From the NCBI GenBank assembly GCA_025506515.1, contig CM046456.1, positions 66,812,130 through 66,876,129 on the forward strand: a stretch of 64,000 nt of DNA, in the 5' to 3' direction. Of this stretch, positions 23,451 through 36,730 are shown in pieces (position 1 is the stretch's first letter; each line of letters begins with the position of its first letter). The position numbers and the translations under genes are program-made. This stretch comes from Flaveria trinervia (taxonomy: Eukaryota; Streptophyta; Magnoliopsida; Asterales; Asteraceae). The notes beneath the pieces are model-generated. The model was not told the origin of the DNA. It did no database searches and was given only the letters and a program-made list of their open reading frames with translations.

Positions 23451-24741
23451 TTAATTGACATCCATATGTTTTAGTCATAAACAAACTATTATAACCAGTT
23501 GATCTTCTCTTTTTAAGCAACTTCAACTTTTTATTATAATATGCATGATTATAATAGTAATAGAATCAAATCCTTGATGTCGTTATTGCATTTATTTACA
23601 ATTTGTGCATTAATGCATTAGTTTTAATTGTGCATTCGTGTTATATGGGTATTAATGCATCTATTAGTCATCATGCATTTAAGCATTTTTGGTGTAGTTT
23701 AAGTACAACAAATTGATACATTTATTTCAAATAATATGTAAAAATATCATAGTTGAAATACATGTAAATGTAGAAAAAAACAATCCTAAAGCAAATAAAA
23801 AATACATATTGCAATCGTACGAGGTAAGATGAAATTTAACTGTTATATATGGAATATTAAATTAATCACAAACACGCATAAATCAAATTAAAGTTATCAA
23901 TTCTAATCATAAATACAACAATCACATGGCATATAATGAAATAAATTTGTATAAACAATTCAAAAAACTCATATTAGAATTCATAGAAAACTAGGAACAA
24001 TTATAGATCCCATTACACAAAATTTAACCTAATAAATTTATGTTATTACACTTGTTAATAAAGTATTATTATACTAATAAACAAAATTAAAAATAAATTT
24101 GTGTGATTGAAAATAGTTCTTTTAGGTTTTAAGAAAAATTAATTCTTATATGATGTCTCTCTCTATATATATGTATAGATATGTATATATATATATATAT
24201 ATATGTACTAGCTTTAGTAAACCCGTGTATTACAAGGGTTAAATAAATAAAATATTAATATAATAAATTTATTAAATATAAAATAATATTATAAGGTATG
24301 ATATAACTTAAATTACGTATGAGAAATGACTATAAATAATAAAACAGCGATATCGACTTTTTAAAATATTGTTTTTCATTTTTTTTAAATAAATATTTTG
24401 TTTTAAAACAAATCGTATAAAAATACATTTAAAAAAAGTCTTATTACAACTTCCAAATTTGCTTAATTTTGTTTTTAAAAACTTGACTTTTTAAATGTAT
24501 TAATTTATTTAGAAATAAACTTAATAAATAGATTTATTTTTTAGTTTATTAAATATTAAAAAATATTAAAATAATATTATTAATAATTAAAGTAATTATT
24601 TAATAAGAGAGAGAGGCAGGAAAATTTGGTGAAAAGGATTGTGATGATGACATGTGACACTCTCATTTACTCTTTTATTAGAGTAAGAAGATATATATGT
24701 ATATGTATATATATGTGTATATATATGTATATATATATATA
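23451..24741. other. Gene-free AT-rich stretch
   Basis: No coding signal. A small (TA)n array lies at 24165-24205, followed by TACTAGCTTTAGTAAACCCG, which looks like the edge of a repetitive element, but I cannot define its other end. A further TA/TG-rich patch at 24690-24741 precedes the next MITE. Confidence 0.5.
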
Positions 24742-24920
24742 TAGGTATGGGTTTCGCTAAAAAGGTCATATATCCTAAAAAGTATAGGAAGGGTTTTAGT
24801 GATGACACGTGTCATTAAGGTAGTTTTTGTTTAAAAGGCAAATACATCTTAACAATACACGATTGAAAGTGCTTCCTCGTTTTTTTAGACACACCATCCT
24901 TTTTAGAATAACTCCCCCTA
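24742..24920. mobile_element. Second, shorter MITE lodged in (TA)n
   Basis: About 180 bp between TATATATA arrays. The left end TAGGTATGGGTTTCGCTAAA and the inverted right end TAGGGGGAGTTATTCTAAAA match over about 38 bp with gaps (shared CTAAAAAGG). No coding capacity. A partial relative (TATAGGTAAGGGTTTCTCTT) occurs near 36191. Confidence 0.65.
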
Positions 24921-25689
24921 TATATATATGTATATATATATGTATAGATATATATGTGTGTGTGTACACACACATTGTAATTGAGTAAACATTAGCTTAT
25001 ACCTTTCAACTTAAATCGGTATATATTTAAGAGACTATTTTTTTCTAAAATACACATAGTTGTGGAAGAAATTAAAGTAATGACTTGTTATATCTTAAGT
25101 TGATCAATATTTGATATAAGGACACAATATTTTTGTAATAAAAGTGTACATTCTTATTTTGAGTTTTCGACTAACTTAAGAGGTAACAAGTAATTATATT
25201 AACATTATTCACAAGTTACACGATTTAAAGACTTTTATTATGAGATTTGGGTTGAAGGAAATTTTGTTGTGCATATTTGATATTGTTAGGGACTTTAAGA
25301 TTACTAAAATTAGGTTGAGAGCTTTTATATTAAGTGAATGATAAAAAGTTAAGATGTTAATGTCGTAAAGTTCGGTGGGATGTATAACTTTTAGGTGAAA
25401 AGATTAGAGGCCAACGTAAGAGTGCATTAAACTTTGTATTGTCACGCTCTTAGTTCCAAAATTAATTTCTAATTTTTTAATCTACACTTTTCGTATATTA
25501 ATTTTCTTATTTTCTATCACAAAGAAACTATGGAAAATAAAAATAACGTGTTTACTATATCGTAGTTATAAAATAGAAAGATGTTTAGATTTATATAAAA
25601 ATGAGTCTCATTTTCCATGATTATCTTTAAGAAAAAATAATGTTTATATTCTAGTTATATAAAACTGATTAAATTAAAAAAAAAAAAAA
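24921..25689. other. Gene-free AT-rich stretch
   Basis: A TA/TG microsatellite at 24919-24975 is followed by AT-rich sequence with no feature that I recognise. Confidence 0.5.
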
Positions 25690-26121
25690 TGTCACAGAAT
25701 AGTAACCAAGTTTCAAAAGTGTTCTAATTTAGTCACTCATGCGTATTTTTCCCAAATTGTACCTCCAAACGATCAAATCAAGTCATTACCAAATTTTATT
25801 ATGACAAGAAAATAATGATGGAAAAAAAATGGGAGTTAGAACTTTCAATATATAAAATTATATTAAAATATAAAAAAACATGTTAATTATGAAAAAATAA
25901 AAAAATGCCTAAAATTTACGTCAATGTTCTATATCAGCATCAAATGATAGAAAAAAATATTTTCAAACTGACTCCAAAAGTATAACATGCTAAAAAATAT
26001 GTTATGACTTTTAATTTGTATAAAATATAAAAATGAGTTATCTGATTGAAACAATTTTAAAACTTGAGTTACTTAATTGGAATACTTTTGAAAATTGGTT
26101 ACTATTTTATAAAGTTATCCC
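25690..26121 (-). mobile_element. Mutator-like MITE, copy 1
   Basis: A reverse-oriented copy of the family at 32119 and 50379: it begins TGTCACAGAATAGTAACCAA and ends ACTATTTTATAAAGTTATCCC. Inner blocks (TGACAAGAAAATAATGATGG, AAATTTACGTCAA) match the other copies. The flanks are A-rich, so a 9-bp duplication cannot be judged. Confidence 0.8.
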
Positions 26122-28425
26122 TTTAAAAAAAAAGAAGTGTAGCAAACAATGTTTATATTGAAGTTAGAAATAGAATCATTTTCCATGACAATGTCTATCT
26201 TTAAGATAACAAATTTCAATGAAAAATTTTAAACCTAAGAAGTTCTACGAATAAGTACGCTGTTAATTTCTTAAATAAGAAAACTACATTTTTTAGAACG
26301 GCAAAATCACATTTATTATAAAAGCACATGCCAGTAGCAAGCGACCATCGGAATGATGTACAAACGTAAACTAGTCACCGATACAATAAAGTTACACCAT
26401 TAACTCCGGGATACTTTGTAATATTTTGATCTACTAGTTATCCAAAGAATAATATTGTCTTGATATCTTCAACCAACTTAACTCTTGATGCTAGTTTTTG
26501 ATTAAAATTCTTCTTATTTTTTTTACATGACTAAAACCGTGGTCATGAATATTACTGTAACTAGCTTATTTCTTTCTTGATCTTTCACATACTTCTTTGC
26601 TTAGTTCACCAATTAATATATACACTAAGCCTAATTTATTTTCGTGTACAATAAGCTGTTTTAATCTTATTAATTTGATATATTTCTAAGAATCAGTATT
26701 CTACCAATAAAATTTTAAGTAGACACACAAAAAAAACCTGTTATGAGCCGATAAACACAACATAAACACGCATGAATCACATGGTTTTCAACCAAACAAA
26801 AACTAGAGCAAAATTGATGAAGAACCATCGATGAAAATTTTGAACATGGCCCGGTTACAATTCTATTTTTAAAGCTTAAGTTTGGAATTGGCGTGTGTAT
26901 TATTTATTAAATATCAATTATTAGTTATTTTACTTATATGTTTACAATTTATAATTTTATATATAACATAATATAAATTAGTTTGTTGTTTTTATTCTGA
27001 TTATTTATACCACAATTGTTCTCATATAATATATATTTCATATAATAAATAAAATCATATTAATAAAGACTCGTTTGAACTTGTTTAGGCTCACAAATCT
27101 GGCTAGTTAAACTCGTTATGTGAAGCTCTATTCGTACACATTTATTAAATGATCCCTGATAAACTCTCGAGCTCAACTCAAATTATTTTAAGCTCGGCTC
27201 AATTTGAATTTTAAACGAGTCGATCCAGAACAACTCATGATAAAATGATTTCATTAACTCCCCTATACAACCATGTAAAAAGCATGGGAAGCACATGACA
27301 GAAAAAGCTACAATCTCTTTCTTTAACTTTTGTTTCTTTTGTTTCCTCTCTTTTTATCTCATTGTGACAAACAATGACCAAATAATCATTAAAAGCATCA
27401 TCATAAACCATATCTAAGATCTGATCAAAACATTCTTCAATTAATTTTTGTCTTTCATCCCCTTTTTGACTGGTCTTCTAAGCCATCCCCAACATCTCTC
27501 TTTAAACCTTGGATCCCTCAAAATCATAAAATCCAAATCATAAATCACACAAACCAACCAAAGATAGATTCATGTTGCCTGTTTTTGTGAGCTTCAAAGA
27601 AAAGATTCCATTATAATAGACTAATTATTATCATGGTAACAGATCCAAGACAAGCTTCCCCTTACTTTCATGCAAAAGAATCATATACATAAAGAAAGTA
27701 AGAGGCTTTATATGAAAGTGTATGTATATAAGTATATTAATGCTTCTATGTTTTCTTGTACATTATGCAGTGGAAGTTATACATTGCTTTGGAGTTGGAA
27801 TTTTGATTTCAATAAAAAGGTTATCAAAGTTTCAGAAGAGCAAGCTTTTTTTCCTCAAAAAAAGAGTTGTAGGAAGCTCAACCTTTGGAAACTAGAATTG
27901 CTTGTAGGCTATTATTTAGCACAATGCCATCTTTCTTCCTATAATATGAGATTATGAACCTTAGGTTATTTAAAATTCGTAACGTATTAACAGGCGGGGC
28001 TAGGAGGAGGTATAGTTAGCTAAACGTGTATTTTATTAAACACTTACAAGGACATGTTTAAAAAGTGGATTACCTGTCATGACACTTTTAAAAGTATCAA
28101 ATGTAACATGTTCAACAAATACAAATGACACATCACGTTTAAGTTAATTGAACATGATTATATATAAGCGTATTACTGTCTTGAATGACACGATAGATTT
28201 AACATTATGGACATGACACGATGAACACGTTTAAAATAATAGACATAATTCATACTATAACTAAAAGTTACCAAAAATAACATTCCATTTATAACTATTT
28301 AAAAAACTATAAAACTATGTTGTTTGATGAATTGGTCCAAATTGTAGTGTGTTAACCGTACATATTAACTTATTTTACATAATAGTTAAATGTGTTATGA
28401 GTGTCATAAACAAGTTACACAGATT
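26122..28425. other. Gene-free stretch with a duplicated non-coding block
   Basis: No convincing gene. At 27075-27235 there are repeated GAGCTC/CTCGGCTC-type motifs, as in some plant repeats. At about 27615-27720 lies a block (AGATCCAAGACAA, GCTTCC, ACTTTCATGCAAAAGA, ATAAAGAAA) that recurs at about 40350-40445 upstream of the SMXL gene. A 95-codon open frame at 27670-27957 has no recognisable domain, and its start lies inside this block. Confidence 0.5.
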
Positions 28426-28597
28426 TAGTGGCAAAGCTTAATAGGGAGTTGGGGGGCCGCCCACCCCCTATTTTTTTGTCCGTAGCGTTAAATTTTAGCC
28501 CGATAGTGTAAACTTTTATATAAATATCGAGTTCGTCCTCTCTAAAAAAATAATTTCTCCCCCGTCCCCATACAAAATTAGTTAAGCTCCGTCACTG
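28426..28597. mobile_element. 172-bp hAT MITE (TSD CACAGATT)
   Basis: It has a perfect 8-bp target duplication CACAGATT at 28418-28425 and 28598-28605. The ends TAGTGGCAAAGCTTAA and TTAAGCTCCGTCACTG are inverted repeats of the CAGTGRCGGAGCTTAA type. The short body holds GGGGGGCCGCCCACCCCC-type sequence and no coding capacity. Confidence 0.92.
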
Positions 28598-30659
28598 CAC
28601 AGATTGAACCCATTTAGTCATGTTTTTAATCGTGGCATTAACATGTAGCTCATTATGACTCTTACCTGTTTCCCACAAACACTAACCTATCTTAAAATTT
28701 GAGTTATAAATAGAATTGATGGCGAGTATTGTAAGACGGATATAAATGAGTTTGACCGAACTTTAAACATTAAATTCGATGCCTACAAGGCTACAATACG
28801 TACTATTGTTACTAAATCGATGATCAAAACTAGAAGGAGCTGTTAAGAAAAACACTAAATAAAAAGAAAATAAAACTAGGAGGAGCTGTTAAGAAAAACA
28901 TTAAATAAAAAAAAATTAAAAAGTAAGAGGTTGCATAAACTACTTGATTATTGCATGTGTGATTTTTTAATCCGATTACTTGTCTTAATTTTAAATAATC
29001 ATACTATGATTGTTTAAATAGTTTGTGGTACGTTAACTAATTGGCTAGGCTTGAATAAATTAGTTTGTTAAAAGCTAAAGCTCATTTGGCTCAAGCTTGT
29101 TGACTCGTATAAAATCTTAGGCCTAGTTAATTTGAGTTGAATCCTAGAAGACAGTAGCGGATCCATGATTTTTTGCCAGTGGAACCGAGGCAAAAAATAC
29201 ATCGCATTAAATAAGGCAAAAAATGTAGTGGCCAAGTATGTAAAAATAGCCGAGTACGTAAAAATGGGACGATCAAACAAGTCAAATACGTTAAAAATAT
29301 ACCAATTAGAACAAACCAAATGTTTGCTAATTTATTTGGCGAATTCTAAACAAGAGCAAATGTCGATCTTCACTGGTTTTTGGTCATTTTAGTGAAATGT
29401 TGCTTAAAGTAATCTTACATGTGTTATTTAGTTACATCTAGTCTTACCGATGAAGGACTTAAAACGCTGTAGCATGTATTAACTCTTGATCATTAGAGTG
29501 CGACTAAGACATGCAATTGCGATTATGGAATCAAGAAACTTGTGGCTCTGATGTGTAACTGTTATTCTAGATTTTGATTACCAAATTAAGCTTTAATTTT
29601 GGTTCTAGCCTCTTTTAAACATGACTGTTTTGTTAAGATGATCATGCTAGACATGTTTTAGAAGATAGGTTTAGCTGAACTTTGAAAGATATAATAGTTA
29701 ATTAGGGGCGTGAATTTGGATTAGGGCTTGATTGGAAATTAAGAAAAGCAAATAAAAGTCCAATAGATGCCTAGACCCCCCCCCCCCCCCCCCCTCTCAC
29801 TCTAAAGTAAATCCATTAGAAGATGATGCCCTTTTACATAACTCGAGCTAATTTGCCTCAAGTAACTCTTTACCTAGTTGTTTTGTATAGTTGTTTTCTT
29901 ATATATTGATAGTTTCTTATTTAAAACTTGTATATATGATATAATATTCTTGTTAATTTATTATCTAAAAACATATGAAATCAACGATTGATAAATGTGA
30001 GCCAACTCGTCAAGTCACGAGCAAATAAGAGCCCATTTTCTAGCTCTGTTGGAAATAACTACACAAGCAGCTCGACTTGTGTTATTATTGACTCGAGGTA
30101 GGGTTCATATTGGCTCAAATGCCCTCATTAAAATTCAAGCTGAAAGCCCCTCGATCTTTTCATAGTGACTAAATATTTGTCCCACCATGAATCTTTTTTA
30201 TGTGCTAAATCACGAGATCGATCATTTCTAGGTCTATTTATGCAAGTGCCAAATAAAATCTATTTTTGTAGTAATGAAATTCATCATCGTATTTGAAGTT
30301 TAGATTTAGATAACTTATTATGTGTATCTACTTTATACATCTTATACAATGAGAAATAACTTGTTAAATATAAGTTATTATGTGTATCTACTTTATATAT
30401 CTTATACAAAATGAGAAATAACTTGAACTATACAAACATACCCATTTCAGTAACTCTTTTATTTATATGTAAATTTTGTCTGAGTATCTACTTTTTCAAT
30501 GTATATACTTTCTTTCATCTTAAAACACTGATCAATTTGAACTTTATATAATATTACTATACTTTAAAACTCAAAAAAAAAAAAAAAAAAAAAAGAATTG
30601 ATGGAAGGTGTGCCACACGACTTAATTTGGTTCTAAATATAGACAAAGCGAGCAAGTAC
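28598..30659. other. Gene-free stretch with small tandem repeats
   Basis: It contains a tandem duplication of a roughly 47-bp unit with GGAGCTGTTAAGAAAAACA at about 28830-28915 and an hAT-like terminus CAGTAGCGGATCC near 29153. A run of 19 C lies at 29776-29794. A tandem duplication of about 65 bp (TTATTATGTGTATCTACTTT) is at about 30315-30425 and a poly-A run at about 30572-30593. No gene is seen; the open frames at 29068-29392 have no domain. Confidence 0.55.
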
Positions 30660-30770
30660 AAGATGAAATATATCACTTTGGCTTAGTGTTAAACCTTTGT
30701 GACTGTAAGAGTTCAGGCAAGCATCAAGCCGGGTTCAAATCCTGCAGGTTTTAATTTTTAATCTTTTGTT
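30660..30770 (+). mobile_element. tRNA-derived SINE
   Basis: A box A-like TTGGCTTAGTGTTAA at 30678-30692 and a box B GGTTCAAATCC at 30732-30742 have the spacing of a tRNA-type RNA polymerase III promoter. The tRNA acceptor stem is absent and a T-rich tail follows, so it reads as a SINE and not a tRNA gene. Confidence 0.6.
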
Positions 30771-31740
30771 GATTGTTTTGCTTTATATTTATATTAGTTT
30801 TTATCAATAATTTTATTTTCTTTGTTATTAATATCTTTGATAGATTTTTCATTTCGATGTACCTCTTTACCAGTTTCATTTTTTGATGGTTCGATTTTCT
30901 TCGATATTCCAATATTAATTTACTATTCATTTTTTATACAAAGTTTTGAATTTTCTTAACGTAAATTCACAACTTTACATGTTGATGTTTTTACTTTAAT
31001 AAATACCGAGTCATGTTTACGCAATAGTGCACTAAAAGTGAATCATATTTACGCCATGAGGCAAGTCTTACCGCATGATGAATAACATACTTATTTTTCT
31101 TAACATTTTAACGTCAAACTTTTTATGGTACAATATCGTCGCTACAGCGAGCGCGCTAAATACTAGTTTATAATTACTTATAAACAAAATTTATATGTAT
31201 ATTTCATGACCGTAAACATTAAAATGTTTTTAAGATGTATATCCAAATAAAATTATTGTTGTGAATATATGTATATTACACACATTAAAGTTTCTAAGAT
31301 ATAGTAGCTTGTATTTTGAACTTTATAACGCAATCAAAGAGAAAAGCTGATCGAAATGGGGATTTCAAAAGAAAACACCTAATGTTGTTCTTTAGAGCAT
31401 TAAACCACCCTTAAAAGGAGTTGTGTTTTTGCTTTTCTTCTTTTCCCCTTTCCTTTGTTCTTCATCTATCTTTTTTCCTGTCTGCAATGATGACTGTGAT
31501 CGATCCATATCTATATTAGTTTGAAATATCTCTCGCTTTTTAAGTAATATTCATATAGTTAATGTGACCATATACAAAACCTTCAAACCATTGAGATTAT
31601 CTCTCCATTCATTGCTTTAAAGGAAGATTACATTTATCATTAGGTAAACCCTCTTTCAAAAGCTTACTTCTATGATTAACATGTATCACATGCATTAAAA
31701 TTGGTACCTTGTTCTCATATCGTAAAATAAACATGCTTTA
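30771..31740. other. Gene-free AT-rich stretch
   Basis: AT-rich sequence without coding signal. Near 31135-31170 a string (CTACAGCGAGCGCGCTAAAT followed by ACTAGT) resembles the edge of a repetitive element whose other end is not found. Confidence 0.45.
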
Positions 31741-32049
31741 GAGCATTCACAACCCGTTCCTCATATATATATGAGTGGGTGTTTTATATTATAGGAGTGG
31801 TTTGAAGTGATTGTGAGTGAATATGTAGAAAACTTAAGTGGATTGTATTATGTTTTTTTTCATATTTGGGAAATACGGTACAACCTCCATAATTTTTTTA
31901 ATATTTTTTAAAGTGATTGTGAGTGGATGAGAAAAAAAATATAATAATAAAATTATGAAAATTTTTATTTAATTGCAAAGTAAAGAGAAAAATAATAATA
32001 TTTAATGTGATTATAAAAATAGAAATAAAAAGATGGATTGTGAATGCTT
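31741..32049. mobile_element. 309-bp Tourist-like MITE (TSD TTA)
   Basis: The inverted ends are GAGCATTCACAACCCGTTCC and, on the other strand, AAGCATTCACAATCCATC, flanked by TTA at 31738-31740 and 32050-32052. TTA/TAA duplication is typical of PIF/Harbinger MITEs. The interior is AT-rich and non-coding, with GTGATTGTGAGTG repeated twice. Confidence 0.78.
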
Positions 32050-32118
32050 TTATAGGTGACAAAATGAAAGGGTAGTCTCATGTCTATTAGTTCAATTCAT
32101 AATTAATGTTTTAAACTA

Positions 32119-32556
32119 GGGATAACTTTGTAAAATAGTAACCAACTTTCAAAAGTGTTCTAATTAAGTAACTCAAGTTTTAAAAATGTTTTAATTAGAT
32201 CACTCAATTTATATTTTATACAAATTAAAAGTCATAACATATTTTTTAGCATGTTATACTTTTGGATTCAGTTAGAAAATATTTTTTTCTATCTTTTGAT
32301 GTTGATATAGAACGTTGACGTAAATTTTAGGCACTTTTTTTATTTTTTCATAATTAACATGTTTTTTTATTTTTTAATATAATTTTATATATTGAAAATT
32401 CTAACTCTAATGTCTTTTCCATCATTACTTTCTTGTCATAATAAAATTTGGTAATGACTCGATTTGATCGTTCGGAGGTCCAATTTAAAAAAATATGCAT
32501 GAGTGACTAAATTAGAAAACTTTTAAAACTTGGTTACTATTCTGTAATATTTTCCC
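32119..32556 (+). mobile_element. Mutator-like MITE, copy 2 (TSD TTTAAACTA)
   Basis: 438 bp between GGGATAACTTTGTAAAATAG and TACTATTCTGTAATATTTTCCC. A perfect 9-bp duplication TTTAAACTA lies at 32110-32118 and 32557-32565, the length made by Mutator-like transposases. Inverted termini extend to AGTGTTCTAATT. No transposase is present. About 90% similar by eye to copy 3 at 50379. Confidence 0.93.
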
Positions 32557-35237
32557 TTTAAACTATTGAATAACTACCTTTCTATAATAACAATAATTGT
32601 GTATGCATTCAATACATGTATGCAATTTATTAGATTTTAAGCATGGATATAATTTGAATAAACTTTCAACTTGTTTTATCTGCTTAAATGACCTATTATG
32701 TTTTAGTTGACTTTTGTAACTTAACATATATTTTTAACTTGTTAAACACCAAGCATAACTGAAAGGACTCATTGTATAGTTTATATACAATATATAATTC
32801 AAATCAACTTCGCCACCACCTCCTGATCTTCGAATTATGTTTCGTTGGAGATTTAAGAATCCAAACCATAAGATACCGGGTTCTATGTTGGTGACAACTC
32901 ATAAATTGTTTGAAGAAGAATGGCAAGCAAGCGCCACTATATGCACATTTGTCTACAATATATACCCCATATGCATCATCACACGTTACAGGTGGCCTAA
33001 TGTTTCTCGATTGCCATAGTGTTAACTACAAAATGTGACGTGTTGATTAAGCTTGTTGTATATCATGTTTTAAGGATAACTAGTAGTTTTAACATTTCTC
33101 CCTTGTATATAATGATCGTTGTTAAGTCATGCAAACAACCTAGATAACCTAGGTAGCTAGGATATCATATTTATGAGGATTGTGTAGTTAATATTATACT
33201 TTTTATTTGATTTGTGAAAGAAAATGTAGAATTGATTTAAAATTAATGCAAATAATAAAATGAATAAGTTAGAAACAAACAAAAATGTCAGGTTTTACAC
33301 ACGAGAAACAAAATATCACATTCTTTTTCAGGTTTGGTTATGAAGTAATAAAGTTAACTATATGATAAGAATGTTGATTTGACTACAAAACAACTTACCT
33401 AGAGCACAATTCTTATACTCACACACCAAACGTCATGTCTTTAAATAAACTAACTAGGTGTACCGAGCACCATTGGGTTGCATATAATAAATTGTTTGTT
33501 GAATCAACGTGAAATCATACACACATAAATAGTTATTCACATTCACATGTTAATGCTTACAACTATTCATACGTTTAAATATAATAATTTCAATTAAGTA
33601 AGTTGTGTTATCACCTTTTAAACAACTTCAAAGTAATTTACATCATTTTTTTTAACCCAAAACCTTCAATTAAAAATAATATGAGCTTCTATTAAGTGGC
33701 CTAGTCCCATATTGACGTGTTACCACTTGTTAACTCGATAATGATGGTAATATTCAAGTTACATAGACATCACATAAAAACACAAACATAAATAAGCATT
33801 CATGTGTCACAATACAATACAATACAATACAATACAATACAATACAATACAATACAATACAATATCAAGTGTCGAATACGACCATCAATCATGGTTAAAC
33901 AAAAGAATTAAGCAAAACGTAGTCTCACTTATTATGATAGGGTGTTATCCGGACATGAAATGTTGAATGGAGACAAATATGGTTGTGAGGGAACCTTTAA
34001 TAATTATGGAAATTAATCACAAGAATGAGAACAAAGTATTGGCAATCTCATCTTGTATCTTTTTTTATATAAGACTTAGCATTAGGATGGAGTTTTTAGA
34101 TGTTTTTCAGAGCCTAGATAGCCTTTAGCTGAAGACAAAGGCTGAAAATCAAATTCTTTCTCAAACCCTAGTTGTTTGAGGTTTTAAAAAGCATCAAGTT
34201 CTTTCTCAAACCCTCGTTATTTGAGGTTTTAAAAAGCCTCAACATTGACATTCCTTGATCCAAGCATTGACCAACGCTGATCAACACTCAATATGTTAAC
34301 AATTCCCTATTTGACGATGGGTTGGGTTGACGCTCAAAATATAACTGGTTATTGGTCGAGTGTTGACCTACGCCTAGTGAGAGTTGATCGGAACCCGAGA
34401 ACTTTTCCTACTCTTTTTGGATGCAATTTGTCAACAATCTTCAACGTTTCAACTCTAAATTGACCTCGTACCTCTAACATCTAATTCATATTAAAAGTAA
34501 CAAATTCCATGATAGACGTAGCTCAATTAGTCACTAGTAACACATTAAGACACATAAATTGTCTCAATCAGTATATTACGATTCTTTCTCCATATCGATC
34601 AAATATTTCATGGCATACAACACGGATATATCACTGCACAACTTCACTAATGCTTGAGATTGCTTAATTTTTATCAAATATGAAATTTGTACTATAAACA
34701 CATCATGGCACGTTAACTAAATGGTAAGAAGAGTATGTTCACTAAATTTAAAGATATTGGTAACTAATCCCTAATCTCTAAGTGAATTAAGTGATTTATA
34801 AATATTATCCTGATTAATAAACTTAGTTTAATATATATAGGCAAGTGACATCTTAATTAATATGTAATTTATTATAATGAGTGTTGAGTGGTGTTGTTTG
34901 GTTTGTGTTTTTATATATAACTTTTATTCAGCGGCGATTATATATATAACTAAATAAAGGGTTAATTAGTGGGGGTTGTATAATTGATCGATATTCAGGG
35001 TACAAAGTGGGAAAGTAGCTACCTTTTTTGAACCTGCGGAAAGTAGCTACTTAATTATAAATCTCTAGGCTATATCAACATAATATCTTCAATCTTTAAT
35101 CATAATATTTTTATAAGACTAGCTAAACTTAGAAATAACTTGTTACACTTAAGATTGCCATATTTTAATTTATTTGAACATCAAAATTGATCAAATATGT
35201 ACACACGCATGTGTACATATACACCATATATATATAT
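32557..35237. other. Gene-free stretch with simple repeats
   Basis: No gene recognised; the 60-codon frame at 32837 has no domain. A direct duplication of about 50 bp (TCTTTCTCAAACCCT ... TTTGAGGTTTTAAAAAGC) lies at 34155-34250 and a pentanucleotide array at 33811. The rest is AT-rich. Confidence 0.5.
33811..33864. repeat. (AATAC)n microsatellite
   Basis: Ten or more uninterrupted AATAC units. Confidence 0.97.
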
Positions 35238-35789
35238 GGAAGGGTTCAAATGAGAACTACTTTTTTGTAAGAATTATAGGAACCAATCTCAGTCACTCAT
35301 TTTTTATCACATGCAAATCACATGTCATTTTCCTTTTTTTGAAAATGTTCATAACTTTTTTTCATGATATTATTTTTTCAAAAAAAAGTTCACCATAATA
35401 TTCAGTATTTTTTATATTTCCAATACCTACCATATTGGTATATTTTTTTTAAAAAATCATCAATCAGTTATTTGCATATGTGTAAATCTAGTTTACACAT
35501 GTGTAGTTACTGGATTTACACACGTATAAATTCTATATTACACATGTGAAACGAATTTCGTTAAAAAACGGAATTTTTTTTATTTTTTATAATTTATTTT
35601 TTATTTTTTTATGAAAGAGGGAAAGTAGGAGAACATTTTTGTGTTTCTATTTTTTTTATATTATATTATTTTTTATTTATAAATTTTTTAAATATGTTTT
35701 TGTTAATTACAATTTTGTCATTAAAAACTAGTGGTTGAGATTAGTTTCTAGAGTTCTAAAAAAACTAGTTCTCATTTGATCTCTCCCCT
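35238..35789 (+). mobile_element. (TA)n-associated MITE, fifth and best-preserved copy
   Basis: Complete unit of 552 bp. Left end GGAAGGGTTCAAATGAGAAC, inverted right end GGGGAGAGATCAAATGAGAA, with (TA)n/(TG)n on both sides. It contains the TTACACATGTGTAG palindrome array and aligns with the four units at 20991-23082. It shows that family lengths run from about 500 to 580 bp. Confidence 0.9.
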
Positions 35790-35859
35790 ATATATGTGTG
35801 TATATATATACACACACACAAACACAGACACACACATACATATATATATATATTATATA

Positions 35860-35914
<55 letters not shown>

Positions 35915-36730
35915 ACACATTTTTTTCTTAGAACTGATCTTATCATGTATTTATGAAATATGAGAATCGTATATAACACTTTTACATAGTGAAGTAATGA
36001 TTCAATGAGCCAGTGGAATGAGTTTGTATACTGAATATTATGTCTTATGTATTACACTTAAAGGAAAATATACTTGTGCAATACACGTGTCTTATAGTTT
36101 TATAATCTTGAATATATGGCTCCCTATATGTATATGTGTGGTATATTTTATATACACACATATGTGTATACATACATGGTACACACTTATATAGGTAAGG
36201 GTTTCTCTTAGATTTACTATATATAACAAGAACTCACGAGAATGATTTAAATAATTCATCTTTGAGTGAAACTAAATATAACTGTAAAATTATAAAAGAT
36301 TGAAAGATATTTCTAACTATTTATTTCCCCTATTTTTAGTCCCTTTTTTATTGATACACATAGTAGGTTATTGAGGTATATATAGTCAACCTACAGATGT
36401 AGATATTAATATACACTTAAATTAATCTACACATATGAATTTTAAAATACTTATATACAATATAATGTTATAGTTTAGGAATCTTATAATCTTAAATAAA
36501 CATACAAATAAATAAATGGCATTGATTGTTTCCCTTAGTATTTTTGGATTTGAAACGAACCGTGTTAATGCATGAAATAGATAACATGAACACAGAAACG
36601 TTACCAAATCTACTATAAGAAACAAGATAAAAACAACTGTTACTGTAATCTAATTAACTCACATTTTTATCACAAACTCTAAAACTTTACTTCAAACTAC
36701 ACCCCTAACTTATAAGCAAAAACTTAGTAA
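35790..36730. other. (TA)n array and 3' flank of the SMXL gene
   Basis: A (TA)n/(CA)n array occupies about 35797-35915. The rest, up to the SMXL stop codon at 36731, is AT-rich and probably includes its 3' untranslated region on the minus strand. No gene is seen. Confidence 0.6.

Noticed and set aside
27664..27706. microRNA-like hairpin (CTTACTTTC ... GAAAGTAAG)
   Set aside because: The stem is only about nine bases with an unstructured loop, and I recognise no known miRNA sequence.
27670..27957. 95-codon open frame
   Set aside because: No domain, no conserved start context, AT-biased codons, and its start overlaps a duplicated non-coding block.
30678..30742. tRNA gene
   Set aside because: Box A and box B-like motifs are present, but no acceptor, anticodon or T-arm pairing forms a cloverleaf; treated as a SINE. 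The same reasoning applies to 54454-54507.
35174..35549. Small frames around 35.2-35.5 kb, and the 94-codon frame at 21290
   Set aside because: They lie within MITE copies and are low-complexity Phe/Ile/Lys-rich frames.
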